This document shows, piece by piece, positions 40,659 to 50,196 of a DNA stretch of 64,000 nt. The DNA is taken from the NCBI RefSeq assembly GCF_001039355.2, contig NW_019776002.1, positions 562,414 through 626,413 on the forward strand. The letters run 5' to 3'. The DNA is from Lingula anatina. Taxonomy: Eukaryota; Brachiopoda; Lingulata; Lingulida; Lingulidae. Both the position numbers and the translations under genes were made by a program. Below the pieces are notes generated by a model that was not told where the DNA came from, ran no database searches, and worked only from the letters and a program-made list of their open reading frames with translations. Position 1 is the stretch's first letter, and every line of letters starts with the position of its first letter.

Positions 40659-41728
40659 TATAATAATAAACAAATTTATACAAGGGCAACCAATGTCAAA
40701 TCTTCAAATCATACAAATAACACTGAAATAGTGTTAATAAATAGTGTTACTGAGATATTTAACTGTTATACTAAATTTAACTGGCTAAACTGTACATTGA
40801 ATTTTATTTTAGGCTAAATAAATATCTGAATAAATTCACAAATTCATTACCTGTGTTTGGAACTAGAGCAGTGATAAAACTGGTAAAAACATGGTAAATA
40901 ATTTGTATTTTCTTCAGCCAAGATGAATTAATGTGCTAGTACAGTGGGCCTTGTAAATAACAAGTCCACTGTACTTGTGCCAGAGGTTCCTTGGAACTTA
41001 ATCTACCTGTATGGGGACACAGGGCACCCTACTAGTAGGAGGGAATCGGGTAAAATTTCACAAGATACTTACTTAAAATGCCAACCGTCGGAGAAGCCTC
41101 CATACTCGGTAGGAATGAGAGACGCTTCACTTGAGATGCGTGGCTACATGGATAACAAAGAAATTGCTTTGAAACAAGATGATCAGATATACACAGCACT
41201 CTACGGTGCGCGGAACGTAGCATATTACGAGTATTCACTAATTACGCAAGGCCATAACTATCCTGGCCGTAATATAAATATGCGTAACGTTTGTAACGTT
41301 TGTAAAGAGAAACTCCCCAGATTCCAGAAAGCAAACAATTGATATGCAATTCTGAATGTTATGCAATTCTGAATGTCGCGCTTGTACTGTGAAGTTCTGT
41401 TGTGAATTTACCGGAAGCCTTTCCGGAACTGCGGGTACAAAACCTACGCCACCTGGCGGGAGTAGGTCTACACTAAGGTGCAGTTCAAGCTTCAACAACT
41501 TTAGCACTGTCAACACCGGTGTGACAGGAATGGACGTCCTGGGTCCCCTATGATAAGTACGGGTTAGGGTTAGTTGGAATTGGGGTTAGTATATGGGGCG
41601 AATATCACCTGTGCAAAGCATGGGGAACGGAGTACGCGGTTCCTAGCGGACTTCCATCCCTGTCACACCGGCTTGAGCTGAGACACGAGGAAGCCCAGAT
41701 GTAATATCATATGTGGTACTTACCTCAT
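36125..41728 (-). CDS. FLAD1: FAD synthase (MoaB-like domain plus PAPS-reductase-like domain)
   Basis: Fourteen coding exons (41728-41724, 40879-40851, 40612-40518, 40271-40148, 39855-39743, 39467-39327, 39152-39004, 38831-38743, 38385-38259, 38108-38028, 37692-37588, 36891-36770, 36596-36455, 36260-36125) join in phase to 1,458 nt, 485 residues; the short human isoform has about 490. It transfers AMP from ATP to FMN to make FAD. The N-terminal molybdopterin-binding-like (FAD hydrolase) domain shows [15 protein letters not shown] and [11 protein letters not shown]. The C-terminal synthetase domain shows [39 protein letters not shown] and [11 protein letters not shown]. The first coding exon carries just ATGAG, completed by a 29-nt second exon. 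The exon ending at 39743 has a duplicated donor end downstream, and intron 1 holds a MITE. Confidence 0.95.
37016..37228. mobile_element. MITE with imperfect TIRs and 5-bp target duplication
   Basis: The ends share CCATAGATT and AGATCGA blocks in inverted orientation. The direct repeat GTTAG flanks it (37011-37015, 37229-37233). It is 213 bp, non-coding, in a FLAD1 intron. Confidence 0.7.
39699..39762 (-). repeat. Tandem copy of a FLAD1 exon end with its splice donor
   Basis: The true exon ends at 39743. The 27 bases 39736-39762, spanning exon end and donor, are repeated at 39699-39725 with two mismatches, 37 bp downstream in the intron. The copy still has an ACATgtaag-type donor. Confidence 0.8.
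39918..40012. repeat. Near-palindromic foldback element
   Basis: Two arms of about 50 bp are reverse complements with a few mismatches and meet almost without a loop at AAATTGGCCCAATTT. Both arms carry repeated GATCCTATA-type units. Probably a small foldback or MITE in a FLAD1 intron; the RNA would fold strongly. Confidence 0.75.
40621..40668. repeat. (AAT)n microsatellite at a FLAD1 splice acceptor
   Basis: About 13 to 14 AAT units. On the FLAD1 strand it reads (TAT)n and ends 8 bp before the exon that starts at 40612, so it occupies the place of the polypyrimidine tract. Confidence 0.9.
41516..41671. mobile_element. MITE, family copy 2
   Basis: The ends CCGGTGTGACAGGAATGGA and its near-exact inverted copy define the element. 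The interior matches the copy at 3890-4053. It lies in the first intron of FLAD1, about 50 bp from the first coding exon, and could carry promoter-proximal signals. Confidence 0.8.
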
Positions 41729-43075
41729 GGATCCACAGTTATCTTCAACCACTGAACAGATTTTATTAACGCTCGGTGACGGCAGCCGCGCTGTACAATA
41801 AAAGAGGCCAGTCTGCGGTATCTGGTGACACGCTAGCGCGCCTAAGCAGAGAAATAGGAACGCGTTTAAATTCTTTAGATAGCATAAAAGGATGACGTCG
41901 GTTTACATTAACTTTAAGTGTAAATTATACGCTTTTACTATGGAAATGGATCTTAACAAGGGGTAGCTGTAAAAATGTAAAATATGAGCCTATAAATGTC
42001 GATTATTTGATAGGCTATAATTTGAGAATATTAATTTTAATTTATTTCTGCGTTACCATATGTACATGTACCCTCATATCTCTAACAAGATACTAACCCT
42101 CTTACAATGACTAAAATTCAATAAATTTTCCGGCTATAGGATTTCATTTTTTTCTTCTTTTATACAGAACCGTTTAACCGTTTTTACTATACTTATTTAT
42201 AATTCATCTGAACAAATTAATTTAATATAATGACGCGTGGTATTCAATGTACCTAATTACTTTTCTTCAAGCGTGTATTTTTATTTCAGTGCAAAGAAAA
42301 CTGTTTTTAAATATTTTCTTTGTAAAACTGGTAGATTGGCTGGACAATAGAGTGAGAGAGAATAACAAATATGGAGAGCGAGTCTTTTTTCAAGTTTAAA
42401 AGACGGCCTATTCTACCCCAGAATCTCGTGCTATTTTTAACTTCGCTCGAGAAAAAAATATCCTAATCAAGAACCATTGCTCGGTCCGTCGATGTACTTT
42501 GATTTGCCTTTTTTTAAATACCATTTCAAATGAAATAAGCTAGTTCTGTGACCGTACATTAAGACCGCCAATTTTTTAGACATTAGGTATTTTTATTTGA
42601 GAGGTTTTACCATTTATAAGTTCGTCTGAATGATAAGGAAAAATACCTAAGTAGCTTTGCAGTATTTTTCGACTAACATTTTCAAACGCATCACGTAGGC
42701 TATAAGGCCCCCACTTCCTCCGTGGCCCCGCCTACAGGTATGTGACCGTAATCTTCTCCCACGCCCCAAAGACACCTGTACCTTTCACAGTCTCGTTTAT
42801 CTTATAATACTTCCCTTTACAGGCTTACAGGAGGGGTTGCTTCCAAAACATTCCGCATCTAGCAGTGTTCATGATTTTAAAAAAATTGTTTTATTCTTTA
42901 ACAACCCGATACAAATACATGTTTGAAAGACAAAAGAAGGACACCTTCTTTAATACTTTGGATTGGAACGATGTCAATCCACCTTGTGTTTTATACAATG
43001 CAATACAATTTATAATTTATAAATATATCTAGTACCACATAAGAGGACAAACTGAAAACATGAGACAAACATTTT
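41729..43075. other. FLAD1 upstream region and glycosyltransferase 3' flank
   Basis: The left part should hold the FLAD1 promoter and 5' UTR. The right part is downstream of the leftward glycosyltransferase. A+T-rich with no supportable ORF. Confidence 0.5.
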
Positions 43076-44215
43076 CTACAATGTGTAATCGTAATAATAG
43101 GAGGCATTTTCCCATTGTCTGACATTGTATAAGATATAGTCATCGTCGTAGTCGTACCATTCTATCAATAATTCCTTTGTTGGGCATTTTTTAGGTTTAC
43201 GTTCGCTGTTAACTCTTTTCCAAACATTTTTGATGAAATTTTTGACAGAACTATCATGGGCAGTAATGAGAAAACGAAACCTGCAGTCGCTATAAGCGAA
43301 CCAGCTGGAACTGAACCCGATGTAGTCGGTTGGATATATCCTCGTTTTGTTTGCACATATACCGACAAAGACGTCTTCCATTCTGAAAAACGGCGTTGTT
43401 TTTGAGGTTTCATAGATGGATTTCGCTGCTCTACCGGACAACACGTAGGCTCCCCCCGAACAGTATGGCGGGTAGTCCTCATCCGGGTACTCCTCTACTG
43501 GAACTACCCATTTCTTCTCCGAAACATATTCTGCTACCCGAACTGGATGGAGGTTGCCATTTATACTACCTGCATAAAGCAGTTCTTGGTCCTGTGGTGT
43601 GAGATCCTTCAGATACTGGACTAAAAGCATGTAATTCACAAACATGTCGTCGTCTGTTTTCATCACAAATTTGGCTCTGGGACAAAATGTCGACGCCCAC
43701 CTCAGTCCCATCACAGTTTTCACTGTCAAGTTATCGTAAGAGTCGCGGAAATCAATTTGTACCAGGTCACCATACTGTGCCTGCTCTTCTTGTAGTTTCT
43801 GTTGGGTGTTTGTGTTATTGCTCCCCCCAAGAATGTAAACTGTTCTGATTTCTGTTCCATTAACGGTTTTAGGACTCCCCCATGTAGTTCTGACTAGGTG
43901 ACGTCTTTTAAATCCATCGGGCCTCGAAAGGACCAAAACTATCAAAAACAAATCTCTTACGTTAGATTTTGCGCACACCTTTTCAATATTCATTAAGTAT
44001 TGGTAAGGTCTTGTGTGTATCCACAGTCTGTTTTCTCCGAAATTCAAGTGATCTTCTGTTTTGTTGGTGCTTTGAAAAACCGTAAGGCCAATGCGTCTCT
44101 GAGTAATACCCGTGTGGTCAACGTGGTGAGTAAGATACACCAGTATAATAGTAAACAGTACAGCAATCCCAATTAATGTAAAAAGACGCAACAATCTGGA
44201 CTTTCGACAATGCAT
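43076..44215 (-). CDS. Beta-1,3-galactosyl/N-acetylglucosaminyltransferase (GT31), copy A
   Basis: A single 379-residue coding exon. Residues about 8-29 form a signal anchor (LLRLFTLIGIAVLFTIILVY), giving a type II Golgi membrane protein. The lumenal part has GT31 signatures: RRHLVRTTWG, DFRDSYDNLTVKTVMGLRW, the metal-binding KTDDDMFVN (near residue 190), YPPYCSGGAYVLS, and the late acidic motif FFRMEDVFVGICAN. NXS/T sites (for example NGT, NLT) are present. It would add galactose or GlcNAc in beta-1,3 linkage; acceptor and donor cannot be told from sequence. A likely acceptor site just upstream of the Met (TTTTTAG at about 44230) suggests a 5' non-coding exon. It is a close paralogue of 44866-45969, arranged head to head. 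Confidence 0.92.
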   Translation of the reverse strand: MHCRKSRLLRLFTLIGIAVLFTIILVYLTHHVDHTGITQRRIGLTVFQSTNKTEDHLNFGENRLWIHTRPYQYLMNIEKVCAKSNVRDLFLIVLVLSRPDGFKRRHLVRTTWGSPKTVNGTEIRTVYILGGSNNTNTQQKLQEEQAQYGDLVQIDFRDSYDNLTVKTVMGLRWASTFCPRAKFVMKTDDDMFVNYMLLVQYLKDLTPQDQELLYAGSINGNLHPVRVAEYVSEKKWVVPVEEYPDEDYPPYCSGGAYVLSGRAAKSIYETSKTTPFFRMEDVFVGICANKTRIYPTDYIGFSSSWFAYSDCRFRFLITAHDSSVKNFIKNVWKRVNSERKPKKCPTKELLIEWYDYDDDYILYNVRQWENASYYYDYTL

Positions 44216-44865
44216 GTTGATAAGAATCCTAAAAATGAATTAATTTTCAAAGCCCCTTGAAAAGTAGGCTTCTCCATTTAGACGCTAATGACACCCACCT
44301 TAAGCTGTACAGTAGGCCTATATAACAACTTAATACAGTGCTTAACGCCATGCTCACCTGTTGCTCTCTCAGACACCGTATACACACATGCACGTGAACT
44401 GCGACCAACAGGATTTACGATAGTCACTGGTGTTTGACGCAGTTGTATAAAAATAGAAAGAAATTTGATCATTATGTATATTCTCTATAGAGCATAGAAT
44501 ATGACGGCGTCAAGTGATGAGAACAGCCAAGTCCGACTAAACTGTTTCCGTCAAGTTAACTGTTTTTCAACGACCAAAACAAATCTGACCATGCTCTCAT
44601 TAATACCGTATTATCCAGAGTATAAAAGAAATTAATTAAATTAAAGGTATATGAAAATCCGGGATTGAATCTTACCCGGTTCCGTCATGTAAAATCATTA
44701 TGATGCTGTTATACACGCAGTGTGAGTTTGACAGGTGACAGAAGTTGGGGGAGGGAGAGGATTACGCTGTTTCACTGATAGTGATAAACATCAAAACACC
44801 ATTTCTTACTATGGTTGGAGTGAGTGATTTGACTAAGGTGGCACCAAACGGTAATTTTCCAAGCA
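44216..44865. promoter_or_regulatory. Region between the divergent glycosyltransferase paralogues
   Basis: 650 bp separate the two start codons. Acceptor-like sites precede both (about 44230 on -, CCAAGCAG at about 44856 on +), so 5' non-coding exons may lie here. No specific promoter element is assigned. Confidence 0.4.
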
Positions 44866-45969
44866 GTGTCAATGATTAGCAGAAGGCAATCGTCGTCATT
44901 GTTTTTAGGTTTCAATTTTGCTTGTTTACTTGTAATAACATTTGTATTGGTATACCTCTTCAGGCTACATGACCGATCCCAACAATATAAGACAGTCATT
45001 AGTGCCGTCAGACGATCAAGAGACTGGATCCACACCAAGAATTATCAATACTTATTAAATAACAAAGAGGTGTGCAAAAGAGAGACAAAAGGAGACCTGT
45101 TTTTGATAGTTCTGATCAACTCAAAACCTACCGGGATTAAGAGACGCCGTCTTATCAGAAGAACGTGGGGGAGTACAAAAACTGTTAATGGAACAGAAAT
45201 CAGAACGGTTTACATCATGGGGCGGAGCAATGACACAAACACCCAACGGAAACTTCAAGAAGAGCAGGCACAGTATGGTGACCTGGTACAAATTGATTTC
45301 CACGACTCTTACGATAACTTGACAGTGAAAACTGTGATGGGACTGAGGTGGGCGTCGACATTTTGTCGCAGAGCAAAATTTGTAATGAAAACAGACGACG
45401 ACATGTTTGTGAATTACATGAATTTAGTCAAATACTTGAAGGCGCTCCCACTTCAAAAACAGAAAATGCTTTATGTTGGCAACAGTGAACGCGATCTCAC
45501 GCCAATTCGAAAAGGGAAGTTGAAAAAAGCGGCGAAGTGGGAGATATCGCTGGAGGAATATGCAGGAGACAAGTATCCTCCATATTGTTCTGGGTCAGGA
45601 TTTGTTTTGTCAATGCCAGCAACAAAAACAATTTACCAAACATCGAAGACGACGAGATTCTTTCGTATGGAGGATGTTTTTATCGGTATATGTGCAAACA
45701 AAAGTGGAGTACCCGCTAGTCATTACATAGGGTTCGGTGCCTACTGGTATGCCTACAGCGACTGTAGATTTCGATTTCTCATCACTGTCCATCGTCTATC
45801 TGCTTCAGAAATGACAAAATATTGGAGAAGAGTAAATCACCCGCATCATCCGAGGAAATGTCCAACGAAGGAGTTATTGATAGAGTGGTATGACTACGAT
45901 GATGAAGACATATTAAATGATGTCATACAGAGTGAAAACGCTAGCTATTATTACGAATACGTCTTATAA
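44866..45969 (+). CDS. Beta-1,3-galactosyl/N-acetylglucosaminyltransferase (GT31), copy B
   Basis: A single 367-residue coding exon and a paralogue of copy A; long stretches match, for example IRTVYI, QEEQAQYGDLVQIDF and MKTDDDMFVNYM. It has a short cytoplasmic tail, then a signal anchor (FACLLVITFVLVYLFRL, about residues 19-35). The lumenal domain has RRTWG, TDDD near residue 177, YPPYCSGSGFVLS and FFRMEDVFIGICAN. It diverges most in the stem and between the DDD and PPYCSG motifs, where acceptor specificity often lies. The C-terminal tail (CPTKELLIEWYDYDD) is conserved with copy A. Recent local inverted duplication is the simple explanation. Confidence 0.92.
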   Translation: MSMISRRQSSSLFLGFNFACLLVITFVLVYLFRLHDRSQQYKTVISAVRRSRDWIHTKNYQYLLNNKEVCKRETKGDLFLIVLINSKPTGIKRRRLIRRTWGSTKTVNGTEIRTVYIMGRSNDTNTQRKLQEEQAQYGDLVQIDFHDSYDNLTVKTVMGLRWASTFCRRAKFVMKTDDDMFVNYMNLVKYLKALPLQKQKMLYVGNSERDLTPIRKGKLKKAAKWEISLEEYAGDKYPPYCSGSGFVLSMPATKTIYQTSKTTRFFRMEDVFIGICANKSGVPASHYIGFGAYWYAYSDCRFRFLITVHRLSASEMTKYWRRVNHPHHPRKCPTKELLIEWYDYDDEDILNDVIQSENASYYYEYVL

Positions 45970-46300
45970 TATGCAAAACCATTCCCCCGTGATTTGCACT
46001 TTCTAAAAGTGCACCTTTCTGTGAGAAGCAGCAACAAGTTTAGAGGCGCGGGAAAGTATGGTGAAAGAGCAAATCCGCTGCTCCGGCTCCAGATCTGACA
46101 GCTCAACATTTAAACTTCGTTGACGTGGAGCGCATTAATATAGAGTGAATTACTATGCGTACAGTACTTATTTGACGTAGGTGCAAATCACGTTTTTACT
46201 TGATTTTGTTTTAAAAATGTATTTAAAACATTTGAATCAGAGAGCTAGACAGGAGTCACTGCAGCTCTACTTAATGATTAAAAAATTTGTTAAAAGTTAT

Positions 46301-46830
46301 TGTTGTAAAGCAAATTACTTACACTTTCACTAATTACAGATAGCAATTAAAGCGGAATCAAAAGAGTAAAAAGACAAAGAGTTATTGAGTGTAAGTTAAG
46401 TTTCTCCAAGAGTCAACAAGTGTAGAACATGTTTTTAGTGTCAGAAAAAGATGGAAAAGGTCAAAGTCAGTAACAGTTAATGTGATTGGTTAATTTCATA
46501 ACATAAAATAATTTTGATCATCTATTTATCACATGATAACTGAGTTTTGGATAAGGTCCAAATATGAGTAATCCAAATAATATTTTAGATATCTTTAATT
46601 GAAAACAAGTTTCTTAGGGATTACCTAATAAGGAAATGTTGCATAGTGACTTGCAACATGAGAATGGAAAATATTTTGTAATCACGCAAAGACAATGGAA
46701 AAGAAAACAAGTAAATGCGTGATCAGTACGGAGAAATTGAGTATAAATATTTGTGAAGTTGTAAGAAGCAAGAGTCGGTGAATAAACGTTCGAAAGCTTC
46801 AAACTGCTGTCGTTATTCATCACTATAACA
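46301..46830 (+). repeat. Left LTR
   Basis: 530 bp, TG...CA ends; TATAAATA near 46742 and AATAAA near 46781 are candidate promoter and poly(A) signals. Confidence 0.92.
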
Positions 46831-48902
46831 AGTGGTGGAGGAAAAATCGATCCCCGCTCTACCGAGGCAAGTGGAACGGCGATACAGTTATGGTGATGAC
46901 GGCGGCAGGAGCGTAGACACCGATGGGTTCACACCATCCACCCAGGGGCAAACATCGTCAATGTCCTATAGAAATGTCATATTGACATTAGACAGCACAG
47001 CTATATCCATTAAATTTGGTTTGTTGCATATTTCTGTTCACCATGTATATTTTCAACATGAAACACAATGATTTATTTAGTGAACCTTTAAATTCAGAAT
47101 CAGCTCTTCTTCAGTTATATTAACAATTTTTTTTCTCATTTTCTTGCCAAAGATATGTTATCATTTGAGATTGCTAAACATGGCTCAAACAACAAGAGAC
47201 AATTAAGAGCAAACCAATACTTGTATGGCAGATGCTATTCTAGCAGACGAAATATTCCTACAGATGATTCACCTCAAATATTTATTCGGGATACAGAGCT
47301 TATTGCTCGTGATGAAATTTGGTCTGTTTATCAAGGTCAGGTAATTGGCACTAATAGTGGCTTTACTTAAAAAAGTATACGTAAACGATATAGTGCTTAC
47401 TTTACCGTAGTGATCATAAAATTTCGCAACAAAATCAATTAATAAGCCGAAGGAACTTATGACCACAGATTCATTCTTATTACAAAATGAAGTAATAACT
47501 ATAATAATTTCGACAAGTTCATTTAAGTTTTTGTATCTACAGACTACATCTGTCAAAACATTGACATGGCTTGACAATTATAAACATTATGATAAACAAA
47601 AACGTTATTTTGGAACGAGTTATCCCATTGTCACTTTTCACAGCTTTTAAACCCAGAAAATTATTCAAGAACAAATATTGTACATTTTTGCGCATTAAAC
47701 ATGATTGTGCACTTTTCTATATTCAGTTCGAACCATTTGATCACAATGCAGATTAATTTCAATCCAAAGTGAATTTGACTTGACTTGCTACACGTGTCTT
47801 AAATAAACATAAGGCATTAATCTTTGCGAGTGAACTTTTGGTATAAGAAGTGTGTGTATGATCACAACATATTAATGACTTTATGATTCATTCTTATTGT
47901 TACTTCAATAATTTCAGACATTTCAGATTATTATTATTGAGAGTGTGCGAGATGCACGGAATTAACATGACACTTGTAAGTCTTGACAAATATTATGATT
48001 TTTTTAATCAATATGTACTATCATATATAATGATGAGCATTTTATTGTGTGTTAACCATGATCATTTGTTAACATGCTTTATTTTAATTACTTTACAATG
48101 TAACTGCATGTTAAAAACATATTACATATTGATCTTATGATTGTTGGTTATCAATATTTGAACAGCTGATTATTGTTATATAAAAAGTGTATTTGGTTTT
48201 TAATATTGATGACATGAAACTGATGATATGCATTAAGGAAGATCCTCACATTTTGCGACTTAATTATTTATCGGTATAATTTTATAAAAATTCGTGGATT
48301 GAATTTGATATGATCAAGTGTTTCTCTTATAGTCATCACAGAGGAGAGCTACAATGTGGACAAATATGAAGATGAATATGTACTTCATCATGAACGATGC
48401 GCGGGTCGCAACGTTGTGGTGATTGCTGTTCATTGGACAGGGAGTAGCTAACCCTATTGTCTTACGTAGCACATTCCTACTATGTTTTAATGACAACCGA
48501 AAGAGAAAACTGTATAATAAAGTGTTTCACAGCCATAATAAGAGATTCAAATTAATATTTTTGGTTTCATGTCGAATGTGTTTTTAATTTTAAGTATACG
48601 TAACTTATATAGAATTACTTTTCTTAGTTATATTTTTGCTTGACTTTATGATAGACATGAAGTGTTTAACGAAAGTTATCATTAATTGTATTATTGTTTT
48701 ATTTTATTTTGCAGAAATTGATGAACTTGCGTATAACATTTAAATTGATTACATATATGTGACCTTATCATTTAAGTTTTTTTTTGAAAATTTAAGTATT
48801 TTATGTTATTTAGTATTTGCTTTGCTTTAGAAAAAATGAAAAAGGAGCGTATGTTGTAAAGTTTTAGAATTCGAGGACGAATTCTTTTGAAGAAGGGGTG
48901 TA
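46831..48902 (+). other. LTR-element interior, no gag-pol
   Basis: Two short segments look coding-like. From 47155 a 71-codon frame follows a splice-acceptor-like site (CTTGCCAAAG) and contains KRQLRANQYLYGR, loosely like the start of a FLYWCH finger. Near 48332, after CTCTTATAG, a 38-codon open stretch contains EESYNVDKYEDEYVLHHE. The rest is very A+T-rich and closed. These may be captured host exons, but the assignment is weak. Confidence 0.4.
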
Positions 48903-49432
48903 TGTTGTAAAGCAAATTACTTACACTTTCACTAATTACAGATAGCAATTAAAGCGGAATCAAAAGAGTAAAAAGACAAAGAGTTATTGAGTGTAAGTTA
49001 AGTTTCTCCAAGAGTCAACAAGTGTAGAACATGTTTTTAGTGTCAGAAAAAGATGGAAAAGGTCAAAGTCAGTAACAGTTAATGTGATTGGTTAATTTCA
49101 TTACATAAAATAATTTTGATCATCTATTTATCACATGATAACTGAGTTTTGGATAAGGTCCAAATATGAGTAATCCAAATAATATTTTAGATATCTTTAA
49201 TTGAAAACAAGTTTCTTAGGGATTACCTAATAAGGAAATGCTGCATAGTGACTTGCAACATGAGAATGGAAAATATTTTGTAATCACGCAAAGACAATGG
49301 AAAAGAAAACAAGTAAATGCGTGATCAGTACGGAGAAATTGAGTATAAATATTTGTGAAGTTGTAAGAAGCAAGAGTCGGTGAATAAACGTTCGAAAGCT
49401 TCAAACTGCTGTCGTTATTCATCACTATAACA
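48903..49432 (+). repeat. Right LTR
   Basis: Same length as the left LTR; differs at two positions I could see (A/T at the base matching about 46500 and T/C near 46638). Confidence 0.92.
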
Positions 49433-50196
49433 TTATGTTGTGAATGTTTTGAATAAAACTGTATAAAAATGGGCAGAAGTAGTCTGATATCCATTTTAGT
49501 GTCAAACTTTCATCCTTGTCCATGAAAACCTAGGAGAGTAGATATGGAAAACACAGTTTTTTACGCGATTCATTAATTCATAGCCCAAAAGAGTTATTTA
49601 AATGGCTATCTTAAAAGTTTGAGCTAAGAAAAGCCAGAATTTTATCGTGTGTTAAAATAAGGGAATATGTATTATAGCACATTGCTGTCAATTAGGTTTA
49701 ATTACATTTTAAAAATTCGAGTTAATAATTCAATATTTGTTGAGTTATTAAGTCAAGATTCCTTGGTACTGACCCAGTAACTCGAAATTTCGAAATGAAA
49801 ATAAAGCGATTAAATTGGCAAGAGCACGCTTTCGTAGATTGTGTTTTGCAGCAAGTTAAATTTATCCAAAGAAATATTCGATTAGTTAGAAAAGCACACA
49901 TTGCACACCCAGACAACTGACAACACATGAAGCAAGGAACAGAAATGTCCTAATTTTTTAACCAAACTAATTGTCAGGCAAGAACTTAACTTTTCTCCTC
50001 TTTTTCATTTCCTATCATGCTGGCTTCACATCGAACTGGCAAACAAGCTGTGATATGATGGAGACGAAAGTTACAGTTCAAGTGTTATCTCTTTAAGTAA
50101 ACTACACAGTGTCTGGAAACGCGGCTAAGGTACATCAGTTGATCCACGCAAGGTCTACACAGTTAAATATAACAGTTTATCGCCATAATCTTTACA
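49433..50196. other. Upstream region of the collagen-like gene
   Basis: Between the LTR element and the start codon at 50197. The promoter should lie here. No ORF or repeat that I can name. Confidence 0.45.

Larger units (their letters stand above)
46301..49432 (+). mobile_element. Non-autonomous LTR retrotransposon, Ty3/gypsy-like signals
   Basis: Two 530-bp direct repeats (46301-46830, 48903-49432) begin TGTTG and end AACA. By eye they differ at only two bases. The 4-bp TTAT flanks both sides (46297-46300, 49433-49436). A primer-binding-like TGGTGGAGGA lies 2 nt after the left LTR. The right LTR is preceded by GAATTCGAGGACGAATTC and the purine run GAAGAAGGGG, the arrangement seen before 3' LTRs of Ty3/gypsy elements. 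Each LTR holds TATAAATA and AATAAA. The 2.07-kb interior has no gag, protease, RT or integrase, so it needs enzymes in trans. Confidence 0.9.

Noticed and set aside
41238-41516. Minus-strand 92-codon frame in FLAD1 intron 1
   Set aside because: Tested as the FLAD1 first exon, but phases do not fit; the ATGAG plus 29-nt exon solution does.
46614-46823. Minus-strand ORF repeated in both LTRs
   Set aside because: Lies wholly inside LTR sequence, antisense, with no domain; explained by the LTRs.
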